DNA of 13,295 nt, from NCBI GenBank assembly GCA_027063075.1, contig JAMOSM010000065.1, positions 1-13,295 of the forward strand. Reading direction: 5' to 3'. This document shows positions 1 through 7,931 of the stretch, one piece after another. Position 1 is the first letter of the stretch. Every line of letters starts with the position of its first letter. A program made the position numbers and the translations under genes. Source of the DNA: Nautiliaceae bacterium (GTDB taxonomy: Bacteria > Campylobacterota > Campylobacteria > Campylobacterales > Nautiliaceae). The notes below the pieces were generated by a model. The model searched no databases, was not told where the DNA came from, and worked only from the letters and a program-made list of their open reading frames with translations.

Positions 1-19
1 AAAAGTATAGGAGTTGTTG

Positions 20-922
20 ATGAGGGTGTCTTTGATTCAACAGAAGTATAAAGGAAGTAAAGAAGCTACTGTTAAACATACCCTTGATATGATTGAAAAA
101 GCAAAAGGGGAACTTGTTATTTTAGGAGAGCTTCATCAGAGCGAATATTTTTGTAAAAGCGAAGATACAAAATTTTTTGATTTAGCTGAGAGCTTTAATG
201 AAGATGTTGAGTTTTGGAAAAAGGTAAGTAGAGATAAAAATATTGTGTTAGTTACAAGTCTGTTTGAGAAGGTAATGGATGGTATTTATTACAATACTGC
301 CGTTGTTTTTGATAAAGGTAAAATTGCCGGAAAATACAGAAAAACACATATTCCTGATGACCCAGGTTTTTATGAAAAGTTTTATTTTACGCCAGGTGAT
401 GAAATAGAACCTATTGATACAAGTATAGGAAGACTTGGGGTTTTGGTTTGTTGGGACCAGTGGTATCCTGAGGCTGCAAGAATTATGGCTTTAAAAGGGG
501 CTGAGGTTTTGATTTATCCAACGGCAATAGGATGGCTGATGTGTCCAAAAGATAGAAAAGACGAGCTTTGTGAAAAAGAAAATACCCCTGAAGAGAGAGA
601 AAAAATGTTAAATGCGTGGATTTCCGTTCAAAGAGGGCATGCTGTGGCAAACGGGGTTTATGTTATAGCTGTAAATAGAGTCGGTAAAGAAAAAGATGAA
701 AGCGGAGTACTTGGTGGAATTGAGTTTTGGGGAAGAAGTTTTGTTTTTGGTCCTCAAGGTGAAAAAATAGCAATGGCAGGAGATAAAGAGGAAATTGTTG
801 AAAGTGAGATTGATTTAAAATCTGCAGCTGATGTTAGGAAAATTTGGCCTTTTTTTAGGGATAGAAGAATTGAGTTATATGGTGATTTAAGGAAGAGACA
901 TTGTATAAATCGATATTATTGA
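20..922 (+). CDS. aguB: N-carbamoylputrescine amidase (nitrilase superfamily)
   Basis: Hydrolyses N-carbamoylputrescine to putrescine, CO2 and ammonia, the last step of the agmatine route to polyamines, in the cytoplasm. The 300-residue length fits the family. The nitrilase Glu-Lys-Cys triad is visible: E37 in GELHQ, K108 in YRKTHIP and C144 in VLVCWDQW. The C-terminal IWPFFRDRRIELYGDL block is characteristic of AguB rather than of other carbon-nitrogen hydrolases. I chose ATG at 20 because TAGGAG at 8-13 lies six bases before it; an in-frame TTG at 14 abuts that site and is unlikely. The partner agmatine deiminase (aguA) is not in the window and may lie upstream. The 3' end overlaps the next gene by 22 bases. 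Identification is by motif and similarity from memory. Confidence 0.93.
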   Translation: MRVSLIQQKYKGSKEATVKHTLDMIEKAKGELVILGELHQSEYFCKSEDTKFFDLAESFNEDVEFWKKVSRDKNIVLVTSLFEKVMDGIYYNTAVVFDKGKIAGKYRKTHIPDDPGFYEKFYFTPGDEIEPIDTSIGRLGVLVCWDQWYPEAARIMALKGAEVLIYPTAIGWLMCPKDRKDELCEKENTPEEREKMLNAWISVQRGHAVANGVYVIAVNRVGKEKDESGVLGGIEFWGRSFVFGPQGEKIAMAGDKEEIVESEIDLKSAADVRKIWPFFRDRRIELYGDLRKRHCINRYY

Positions 923-2701
923 TAATTGTTGTAACATTTTCTTTTTCTTTGTCTTTTAAAGAGGTAAATAGTACAGATAATTTAGATAGTAATTCTTTAT
1001 ATATTGTAAGTTCCGATTTTATTCCTTATGTGTTTAAGCATAAAAATTTTTTGATTTTATGTCAAAAGGGAAAAGAAACAGGAATAATTCTGACTCATAA
1101 AAAAAAATTAAGTGACATTAACACTATTGTAAATGCCAATTTAGCGGCAAAAATAGTTTTAAGTTCTGTTAATTCCCATTATAAAAGTATTAGTGGTTCT
1201 GTAGAGGATTTTTTCAAAGGAAAAGTAGATGCAATATATTTTGAAGATTTTAAGGATTTAGATAATAAAAAAGATATTTATGTTTATCATTTAGATAAGA
1301 TGATAATTTTTCCAAAAAAAATTATTATAGGAGATAGAAACTATCTTTTAGAGCATAAATCCGAGTTATCAGAATTTAAAAGAAATTTAGATATTGTATG
1401 GAATGGAGTTATTTTAAGCAAATATTATTATAATGATTTGACTCCTATGGAAGATATTTTTTATTTTAAAACACCTAAATCTAAACTGTTTAAAGTTTAT
1501 GTAACTACAAGCTGGCCTCCTTTTCATTATCTTTCAGATAGTAATCTAAAAGGTATTGGAATTGATTTTTGGAAGCTTATTGCCAAAAAAGCGGATATTG
1601 ATTATATTTTTATTATAGTGAATAAATGGACTGATGTTTTAAAAGCAATAAAGAGAAATGTTGCTGATGTTACGCCAGATACTTCTAAAACTCCGGAAAG
1701 GGAAAAGTTTGCATATTTTTCAAAACCTTATATTTCATTTCCTTTTGGAATTTTATGTAATAAAAGATATTCTTTTAGAAAGATTTCTGATATTAAGAGT
1801 ATTGCCGTAGGTAAGGATTATACTGCTGAAAAGTTGATGAAGCTTCATTATCCTAATATAAAATATATAGAAACAATTAATACTGCTGAAGCTTTAAAAA
1901 TTGTACAAGCTAATAAAGCTCAGTGTGTTGTTGATGTTTTGCCTTCTTTGATGTGGTATTTAAAAAAAGAAAATATTGAGGATTTAGTTTTGAGTTTTAA
2001 AACTCCTTTTAAGTTTGATTTACAAGTTATGATAAGTAAGAAAAATAAAGAGTTAGTTAAAAAAATAAACAAAGCGATAGACAATATTACCCCGCAGGAG
2101 AAAAAAGAGATTATTTCAAAATACAGTAATGTGATTTTAATGGAAAAAAGCAGTTATAATTTTAATTATTTAATATTGCTGATTTTTTTTATTATTGTTG
2201 CTGTTTTTATTTATCTGTTTGTAAAATTAAAAAGACGTTCAGATATGGATGCATTAACTAAAATTTATAACAGGGGTGCTTTAGAGCGTGAAATAAATAA
2301 GATTTTAAATAAAACCTATGGAAGTTTGTTGTTTTTTGATTTGGATAAATTTAAAAACATCAATGATACTTACGGTCATGAAATGGGGGATAAGGTTTTA
2401 ATGAAATTCAGTAATATAATAAAAAACAATATAAGAAAAAATGATATCTTTGGAAGATGGGGGGGGAGAGGAGTTTATTTTGGTTTTACCAGAAGCAGAT
2501 TTTAAAGACGGTATTAAAAAAGCTGAGGATTTAAGAAAATTGGTTGAAAACTTTAATTTTAATGGAATTAAATTAACTGTGAGTGTTGGAGTTACAGAAT
2601 TTAAAAAAGGTGAAAGCATAGAAGATGTGGTAAAAAGAGCAGATAAAGCTTTATATAAAGCTAAAAACTTAGGAAGAAATCAGGTAAGGGGAATAAAATG
2701 A
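901..2701 (+). CDS. Periplasmic-sensor diguanylate cyclase, frameshifted at a G8 tract
   Basis: Membrane c-di-GMP synthase with a periplasmic solute-binding-like sensor. As read, the frame from TTG 901 stops at 2505 (534 residues). With one G removed from the run at 2459-2466 it continues to 2701, giving 599 residues. Order: signal-like hydrophobic segment (about 3-19); a poorly recognised region (30-185) that may be a degenerate binding-protein domain; a SBP_bac_3-like domain (about 197-412, VYVTTSWPPF... through KTPEREKFAYF); one membrane helix (423-441); and a GGDEF domain with DALTKIYNR from 450, metal-site D480 in FDLDKF, an inhibitory-site RxxD at R512-D515 and GGEEF at 521-525 after frame repair. 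TTG is supported by AAGGA at 889-893. Three sampled 60-base lines hold 25% G+C, against 32% and 48% in two lines of aguB. The gene could be phase-variable, a decaying pseudogene or a sequencing artefact. Confidence 0.85.
2441..2701 (+). pseudogene. Catalytic half of the GGDEF domain, stranded out of frame
   Basis: This is the C-terminal part of the diguanylate cyclase, displaced one frame from the upstream part by the G8 run. It carries GGEEFILVLPEAD, then the standard second half of a GGDEF domain (LRKLVENF, KLTVSVGVTEF, ADKALYKAKNLGRNQV), and ends with an ATGA overlap onto rpe. The open frame has an ATG at 2441 but no convincing ribosome binding site, so I do not think it is translated alone. 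A polypeptide beginning there would lack the N-terminal half of the cyclase fold and could not be active. Translation of this segment probably requires a G7 allele, slippage of RNA polymerase on the G run, or ribosomal frameshifting. Confidence 0.75.
2459..2466 (+). repeat. Poly-G tract (G8) inside the GGEEF codons
   Basis: Eight consecutive G follow a single T. Seven would read TGG GGG GGA GAG GAG (W-G-G-E-E), the active-site motif. Eight read TGG GGG GGG AGA GGA (W-G-G-R-G) and lead to TAA at 2503-2505. This is the longest G or C run I found in this A+T-rich window; the next I noticed is five. Runs of this kind are classic slippage-prone contingency sites in Campylobacter and Helicobacter. 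Confidence 0.85.
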
Positions 2702-3339
2702 AAATAGCACCGAGTATTTTAAGTGCAGATTTTGGAAGATTAGCTGAGGATGTAAAAAAAGTAAGTGAAGCCGGGGCTGATTATATTCATGTTGATGTAA
2801 TGGATGGACATTTTGTGCCTAATATGACAATGGGTCCTATGATAGTTGAAGCTGTAAAAAAAGCTACTGATGTGCCTCTTGATATTCATTTTATGGTAGA
2901 GAATATTCCGTTTTTTATCGATATGTATAAGCATCTTAAGCCTGAATTTATAAGCTTTCATATAGAAGAAGAAAAACATATCAACAGGGTTATTCAAAAA
3001 ATAAGAAATGAGGGTATCCGCCCGGCAGTCGTGCTAAATCCCGCAACACCTGTTTGTCTGCTTGAGTATGTTGTAGCAGATGTTGATATGGTTCTTTTAA
3101 TGAGCGTAAATCCGGGCTTTGGGGGTCAAAAGTTTATTCCAAGTGTAATTGATAAAATAAAAGAGCTTAGAGATTTAGCAAGTAAGAAAAATCCAAACCT
3201 TTTGATTGAAGTTGATGGAGGGGTTAATGACAAAAATGCTAAATTGTTAAAAGAAGCCGGGGCTGATATTCTGGTTGCTGGTAGTTATATATTTAAATCA
3301 AGTGATTATAAAAAAGCAATTGAGAGTTTAAGGGTGTAA
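2698..3339 (+). CDS. rpe: Ribulose-phosphate 3-epimerase
   Basis: Interconverts ribulose 5-phosphate and xylulose 5-phosphate in the cytoplasmic pentose phosphate pathway. The 213-residue TIM barrel has the usual family length. Visible signatures are the start KIAPSILSADF, the metal and catalytic segment HVDVMDGHFVPN (H31, D33), LDIHFMVEN with the next metal-binding His, VNPGFGGQ, and EVDGGVN with D173 as the second catalytic Asp. ATG overlaps the stop of the diguanylate cyclase (ATGA at 2698-2701), and AAGGGG a few bases upstream gives it its own ribosome binding site. It may be partly coupled to translation of the upstream frame, which the G8 run currently interrupts. Confidence 0.95.
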   Translation: MKIAPSILSADFGRLAEDVKKVSEAGADYIHVDVMDGHFVPNMTMGPMIVEAVKKATDVPLDIHFMVENIPFFIDMYKHLKPEFISFHIEEEKHINRVIQKIRNEGIRPAVVLNPATPVCLLEYVVADVDMVLLMSVNPGFGGQKFIPSVIDKIKELRDLASKKNPNLLIEVDGGVNDKNAKLLKEAGADILVAGSYIFKSSDYKKAIESLRV

Positions 3340-3340
3340 A

Positions 3341-3943
3341 ATGAGAGTGAAAATTTGCGGAATAACAAACTATGAAGATGCAAAAATGGCAGTTGATGCG
3401 GGGGCTGATGCGTTAGGGTTTGTTTTTTACAGACCGTCTCCAAGATTTATTGAAGCAAAAGAGGCTAAAAAAATTATAGAAAAGCTGCCCCCTTTTGTTA
3501 CAAAAGTAGCTCTTTTTGTAGGAATGAGTGCTGAAGCGATAAACGGCGCGATGGAATTTTTAAAAGCTGATATTGCTCAAATTCATTTTGATGTGGATGA
3601 AGAGTTTTTTAGCAAGTTAAATTGTAAATACTTACCGGTTGTTAGGGCAAAAGAGAAAAAAGATTTAAAAAAATACGGCAATAGGTATAAAATAGTTGAT
3701 GCTTTTGTAAAAGAGTATGGTGGAAGTGGAAAAAGACTTCCTATTGAGTGGTTTGAAAATAGGGACAATTCAAACATAATACTTGCCGGCGGACTAACTC
3801 CTGAGAATGTTTTTGAGGTTGGAAGGTATGGCTTTTACGGAGTTGATGTAAGTAGTGGGGTTGAGATTAGACCCGGTAAAAAGGACAAAAAAAAGGTAAG
3901 AAAGTTTATAGAACTAGCAAAATATGGGCTTAGATGCGGATAA
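3341..3943 (+). CDS. trpF: Phosphoribosylanthranilate isomerase
   Basis: Catalyses the Amadori rearrangement of N-(5-phosphoribosyl)anthranilate in tryptophan synthesis. The 200-residue monofunctional TIM barrel starts with VKICGITNYEDA, where C6 is the general base; D120 in KIVDAF is the expected general acid; ILAGGLTPENV and GVDVSSGVE form the phosphate-binding end. It begins two bases after the rpe stop, with an AAGGG binding site inside the end of rpe. It is separated from the other trp genes, none of which is seen here, and is not fused to trpC. Its neighbour rpe has the same fold, but the two differ in catalytic motifs. Confidence 0.95.
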   Translation: MRVKICGITNYEDAKMAVDAGADALGFVFYRPSPRFIEAKEAKKIIEKLPPFVTKVALFVGMSAEAINGAMEFLKADIAQIHFDVDEEFFSKLNCKYLPVVRAKEKKDLKKYGNRYKIVDAFVKEYGGSGKRLPIEWFENRDNSNIILAGGLTPENVFEVGRYGFYGVDVSSGVEIRPGKKDKKKVRKFIELAKYGLRCG

Positions 3944-3962
3944 AATTTAGAATGAGGGAAAA

Positions 3963-5261
3963 ATGAAAGCGTTTATACTGAAAAAAATTGCAGATGAGAT
4001 TAAAAAACATAAATTTATTAAAAAAGCCTTTAGGGTTGATGAAAATCTTATTTTAATGCAGTTTGATAATGATAAATATTATTTTGATTTGACAAAAGGG
4101 AGTGGAGATATTTATATTAATATCGATTATCCTCTTGTTAAGAAGTTTAGGGCCCCTTTTGATATTGTGCTTGAGAAAAAATTTACAAAAGCAAAACTGC
4201 TTGATGTTAATGTAAAAGAGAGAATACTTACAATTACTGCTAAAAACCAAAACAATTTTAAAGAAGAGATTGTAAAAATTCGTTTTGAATTTACAGGGCG
4301 TTATACAAATGCGATAATTCTTGATGAAGAAGATAGAGTAATCGAGAGTTTAAGACATATCAGCGAAAACATATCAAGCCGTGTGGTAAAGCCCGGGGTT
4401 AAGCTTGAAGAGCTTCCGAGTATAGAGATAAAAGAGAAAGTTTTTGAGATTGATGATTTAGAAAAATATACTCAAGAGCTTTTTAATAAAAAATATAAAA
4501 ATAGACTTAATCAAAAAAAACAGTCAATTCTAAACAAAATAGACAAAAAAATAAAAGAAATACAAAAGAAACTAAATTCGCTCGATAGTGAAGATGAGCT
4601 TTTAAAAAAAGCTCAAAAATATAAAACTTACGCAGATGTTGCTATGGCAAACCTTTATCAGATAAAACCTTATCAAAAAGAGTTAAAAACTTATGATTTT
4701 GAAGGAAATGAAATAACTATTCCTTTGCCCGAGCTTAAAAATATCAATGAAATTGGAAATTATTATTATCGTCTTGCGAAAAAAGCTAAGAAAAAAGCCG
4801 AAAACCTGCATATTGAAAAAAACTATTTAAAAGAGCAGCTTAATTTTTTGCAAAACTATAAAAAGCTTGTTGAGAATGCAAAAAGTTTAAGTGAGCTAAA
4901 GACATATGAGCCTCCTAAAAAAGAGAAAAAAGAAGAGGAAAACATTGCAAAATTTTATTATGATGATTATCTGATTTTAGTAGGTAAAAACGAAAAAGGA
5001 AATATTAAGCTTTTAAAAAGTGCAAACGCAAACGATTTGTGGTTTCATATAAAAAATCATCCGGGAGCTCACGTAATTGTAAAAAACAATAAATTAAATG
5101 TAAATAATGATATAATTAAAAAAGCGGCAGAACTTGCAGTGGCTTTTAGTTCAAAAGATGAGGGTGAAGTCGATTATACAAAAAGAAAATTCGTAAAAAT
5201 AAAAGAGGGTGCAAATGTAGAATATGGAAAATACAACACCATAAAGGTGAAACTATGCTAA
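3963..5261 (+). CDS. NFACT family protein (RqcH / fibronectin-binding-like)
   Basis: NFACT proteins bind the 50S subunit; in Bacillus, RqcH directs alanine tailing of nascent chains on stalled ribosomes. The protein has 432 residues, shorter than the roughly 570 of Bacillus RqcH. An N-terminal NFACT-N region (1-150) includes FTGRYTNAIILDEEDRVI. A lysine-rich, predicted coiled-coil middle spans about 165-320. The C-terminal NFACT-R (DUF814) domain reads NDLWFHIKNHPGAHVIVK and ends with a VDYTKRKFVK segment. It starts at ATG 3963 after GAGGG and overlaps the next gene by 7 bases. The label 'fibronectin-binding' used in this phylum is historical; a ribosome quality-control role is family inference and has not been shown for this short form. 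Confidence 0.85.
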   Translation: MKAFILKKIADEIKKHKFIKKAFRVDENLILMQFDNDKYYFDLTKGSGDIYINIDYPLVKKFRAPFDIVLEKKFTKAKLLDVNVKERILTITAKNQNNFKEEIVKIRFEFTGRYTNAIILDEEDRVIESLRHISENISSRVVKPGVKLEELPSIEIKEKVFEIDDLEKYTQELFNKKYKNRLNQKKQSILNKIDKKIKEIQKKLNSLDSEDELLKKAQKYKTYADVAMANLYQIKPYQKELKTYDFEGNEITIPLPELKNINEIGNYYYRLAKKAKKKAENLHIEKNYLKEQLNFLQNYKKLVENAKSLSELKTYEPPKKEKKEEENIAKFYYDDYLILVGKNEKGNIKLLKSANANDLWFHIKNHPGAHVIVKNNKLNVNNDIIKKAAELAVAFSSKDEGEVDYTKRKFVKIKEGANVEYGKYNTIKVKLC

Positions 5262-5491
5262 TTCACAATATTACTTGGATTAATCAAAATATGCAAGTAG
5301 CTTCGACAGTTGCGGCTGATTATGTGGCAAGAGAAGTTGTCTCAAAAGAGATTCAAAAAATTACAAACGCTGAAAAAGAAAGAAAAATCGAAGATATAAA
5401 AGAAGTTGAAGAGGTTGAGAAAATTTTGCCAGAAGATGATTCAAAAGAGAAAATTAAAAGAGAAATAAAACATATAAATTTAAAGGTATAA
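5255..5491 (+). CDS. Small coiled-coil protein coupled to the NFACT gene
   Basis: A 78-residue protein of unknown function. The first 35 residues (LIHNITWINQNMQVASTVAA...) are moderately hydrophobic and contain no Cys or motif I recognise. Residues 36-78 are dominated by Glu, Lys and Ile in an approximate heptad pattern, predicting a charged helix or short coiled coil. There is no signal peptide or membrane segment. The start lies inside the last codons of the NFACT gene and the stop is one base before cdsA, so it is translated within the operon. I recall a small coiled-coil gene at the same place between the NFACT gene and cdsA in Campylobacter jejuni, which supports a real conserved gene. 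A partner role with the NFACT protein is only a guess. Confidence 0.75.
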   Translation: MLIHNITWINQNMQVASTVAADYVAREVVSKEIQKITNAEKERKIEDIKEVEEVEKILPEDDSKEKIKREIKHINLKV

Positions 5492-5492
5492 A

Positions 5493-6239
5493 ATGAAAGA
5501 GAGATTAATAACAAGTATTGTTTTAATTGCATTTATTTTAATTGTAGGACTTATAGATAATAAGTATCTGACAGGGCTTTTAATAGCGGTTATTGCAGTT
5601 GCTGGGATGTTTGAAGCTAGAAGGCTTTTTGGTGTAAATGATGAGAGGGTGTTTTATTTTTTATCTTTTTTAGCAGCCCTTGGTATTTTTGTAAATCCTG
5701 TTTTTATTGGAGTTTTAGGGGTTATTAGCGTTGCTTCTTATGTAGCGTTTTATCAAAAAGATATTAATTTGGTTTCAATTTCTCTTTATCCTTTTTTATC
5801 TTTGATGATTTTATTTGATTTATATTTAAAAACATCAATGGGAATGATTGGATGGCTTATTTTGATTGTAGCATTAACAGATAGTTTTGCTTATTTAATA
5901 GGTAAAAATTTTGCAAGAAAATTTATCAATCAGGGATTTTGTCCTACATCTCCTAATAAATCTTGGGAAGGCGTTATTGGAGGTGTTTTTGTAGCTACCC
6001 TTATAGGAAGTTTTGTAGGACTTGCTTTTTTTGATTTTTTAAGTTCCTTTTTAATTGCATTTAGTGTTAGTGTTGCGAGTGTTTTTGGGGATTTGTTTGA
6101 GAGTTATTTAAAAAGAAGAGCAGGTGTTAAGGATAGTGGAAATATTTTACCAGGACACGGAGGGATTTTAGATAGAATTGACGGATATCTGTTTGCAGCT
6201 CCTCTTATGTGGGCGATAATTCAAACAATGGGACATTAA
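5493..6239 (+). CDS. cdsA: Phosphatidate cytidylyltransferase
   Basis: Integral inner-membrane enzyme that makes CDP-diacylglycerol from phosphatidic acid and CTP, the branch point for bacterial phospholipids. The 248 residues are mostly hydrophobic helices (about six to eight). The C-terminal family signature is complete at about 204-230: S-Y-L-K-R-R followed by KDSGNILPGHGGILDRID, including the metal- and nucleotide-binding Asp residues. The earlier FCPTSPNKSWEG block is also typical. It begins one base after the small coiled-coil gene, and its TAA shares a base with the ATG of dxr (TAATG). Confidence 0.95.
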   Translation: MKERLITSIVLIAFILIVGLIDNKYLTGLLIAVIAVAGMFEARRLFGVNDERVFYFLSFLAALGIFVNPVFIGVLGVISVASYVAFYQKDINLVSISLYPFLSLMILFDLYLKTSMGMIGWLILIVALTDSFAYLIGKNFARKFINQGFCPTSPNKSWEGVIGGVFVATLIGSFVGLAFFDFLSSFLIAFSVSVASVFGDLFESYLKRRAGVKDSGNILPGHGGILDRIDGYLFAAPLMWAIIQTMGH

Positions 6240-7318
6240 TGGTTTTACTTGGCAGTACGGGAAGTATTGGAGTAAATACACTTGAGATTGCAAGACATTA
6301 TAATTTAGAAATTGAGGCTTTGGTGGCTGGTAGTAATTATGAGCTTTTAAATAGACAGATTAAAGAGTTTAAGCCAAAATATGTGGTTGTAAAAGATAAA
6401 AATACGGCTAAAAAAGTAAATTTTAAAGATGTTAAGTTTGGAGAAGAAGCAATCTTGGAAGTTATTGAAAAATCAAAAAGTGATTTGGTTGTAAATGCAT
6501 TGGTAGGAGATGCAGGACTTAGGCCTACTCTTAAAGCCCAGGAGCTTAATAAAAAAATAGCACTTGCTAATAAAGAGTCTTTGGTGAATGCAGGAAAATT
6601 TATAGATACTTCCAAAATTACTCCAATTGATAGTGAGCATTTTGGGCTTTGGTATCTTTTAAGAGAAAGAGAGGATTTTAAAAAACTTTATATTACTGCA
6701 AGTGGTGGAGCGCTTAGAGACTGGGATATAGAAAAAATAAAAAACGCTACTTTAAAAGATGTTTTAAATCATCCAAACTGGTCAATGGGTGTAAAAATTA
6801 CCATTGACTCTGCTACTATGGTAAATAAACTTTTTGAACTTCTTGAAGCTAAGTGGCTTTTTAATACTGAAAATATAGATGCTTTTATAGAAACAAAATC
6901 CATAATTCACGCTCTTGTAGAGTTTAAAGACGGAAGTACAACTGCTCATATTTCTAAAACCGATATGAAACTTCCTATTGCCTTTGCTATTTTAGGTGAT
7001 GTTAAAGATGAAATTTTAAAGCCTGTTAATCTGCTTGAAATAAGAAATCTTGAATTTAGAGAAATTATAAAAAAAAGGTATCCAATCTGGGAGATAAAAG
7101 ATTTGCTTTTAGAAAAAAGTGACTTAGGGGTTGTGGTAAATACGGCAAATGAGTTTGCAATTAATCTGTTTTTAAAAGAAAAAATAGGTTTTTTAGGTAT
7201 CAGTAAGATGATTTTAGATGCAATTAAAAAATTTGAAGATATTAGAATAAACAATATTAATGAAATATTTGAAATTAAAAGTGAAGTAAGGAAATGGTGT
7301 GAGAGTTATTCTTTTTGA
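6239..7318 (+). CDS. dxr: 1-deoxy-D-xylulose 5-phosphate reductoisomerase
   Basis: Converts DXP to 2-C-methyl-D-erythritol 4-phosphate with NADPH, the first committed step of the MEP isoprenoid pathway. The NADPH-binding GSTGSIG lies at 5-11. Metal ligands are D131 and E133 in the DSEH motif and E200 in NKLFE. The flexible-loop region HPNWSMGVKITIDSATM is intact, as is ASGGALRDW. At 359 residues it is slightly short for the family. I chose ATG 6239, which puts the Rossmann strand at residue 2 as in homologues; the longer frame from GTG 6209 would add ten residues encoded within cdsA. The last 20 bases overlap the HAD gene. Confidence 0.95.
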   Translation: MVLLGSTGSIGVNTLEIARHYNLEIEALVAGSNYELLNRQIKEFKPKYVVVKDKNTAKKVNFKDVKFGEEAILEVIEKSKSDLVVNALVGDAGLRPTLKAQELNKKIALANKESLVNAGKFIDTSKITPIDSEHFGLWYLLREREDFKKLYITASGGALRDWDIEKIKNATLKDVLNHPNWSMGVKITIDSATMVNKLFELLEAKWLFNTENIDAFIETKSIIHALVEFKDGSTTAHISKTDMKLPIAFAILGDVKDEILKPVNLLEIRNLEFREIIKKRYPIWEIKDLLLEKSDLGVVVNTANEFAINLFLKEKIGFLGISKMILDAIKKFEDIRINNINEIFEIKSEVRKWCESYSF

Positions 7319-7931
7319 TTTAGACGGAACGCTTATTGATTCTACGGATGCCATACTTGATGGGTTTAGATATGTTTTTGAAAGTTTTGACAAAAAGTAT
7401 CCGGGAGATGAGGCAGTAAAAAGACTAATTGGACTTCCTCTTGATATTATGTTTCAAGAGCTTGGAATTGATGAAAATGTGTGGGATTATGTAAATCTTT
7501 ACAAAAAAAGATATCGTGAAATTTCAAAAGAAAAAACTGTTTTGCTTCCAAAGGCAAAAGAGGCAATAAAAGAAGCCAAAAAATTTGCAAGACTTGGAAT
7601 TGTTACTACAAAAACAGGGCTTTATTCAAGAGAACTTTTAGAGCATTTCGGGATTATGGATAATTTTGAAGTTTTGATAGGAAGAGAGGATGTAATTAAT
7701 CCAAAGCCGCATCCTGAGCCTATTTTAAAAGCTCTTCATTTAATGAACGCAAACAAAGAAGATACTTGGATGATTGGTGATACCTGTCTTGATATGGTAA
7801 GTGCTAAAGAAGCCGGAGTCAAATATATCGGGGTTGAATTTGATTATGAAAATAAGAAGAATTTTAAAAGATGTGCGGAAATTATAAAGCCAAATGTATT
7901 AGAGGCTGTAAAATATATTTTAACAACTTAA
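7299..7931 (+). CDS. HAD-superfamily phosphatase, phosphoglycolate phosphatase-like
   Basis: A 210-residue cytoplasmic HAD hydrolase with all four motifs: nucleophile D7 and acid D9 in FDLDGTLID, Thr in GIVTTK, Lys in NPKPHPEP, and the GDTCLDM acidic motif. A helical cap lies between motifs I and II (about 15-85). This layout matches phosphoglycolate and pyrophosphate (Gph/PpaX) phosphatases, but the substrate cannot be read from the sequence. The start is GTG 7299, supported by TAAGGA at 7287-7292 and by the motif lying at the extreme N-terminus; it overlaps dxr by 20 bases. It is the last gene of the long operon. I see no clear intrinsic terminator after it. Confidence 0.88.
   Translation: MRVILFDLDGTLIDSTDAILDGFRYVFESFDKKYPGDEAVKRLIGLPLDIMFQELGIDENVWDYVNLYKKRYREISKEKTVLLPKAKEAIKEAKKFARLGIVTTKTGLYSRELLEHFGIMDNFEVLIGREDVINPKPHPEPILKALHLMNANKEDTWMIGDTCLDMVSAKEAGVKYIGVEFDYENKKNFKRCAEIIKPNVLEAVKYILTT

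Noticed and set aside
1099..1107. A9 run in the cyclase gene as a second phase-variable tract
   Set aside because: Long A runs are frequent in this A+T-rich sequence and the reading frame is intact across it.
2398..2619. Open frame on the - strand opposite the cyclase frameshift
   Set aside because: Antisense shadow of the GGDEF coding region, with no binding site or family motif.
6209..6238. Longer dxr start at GTG 6209
   Set aside because: Would add ten residues not found in the family. ATG 6239 puts the NADPH-binding strand at the N-terminus and forms a usual TAATG junction.
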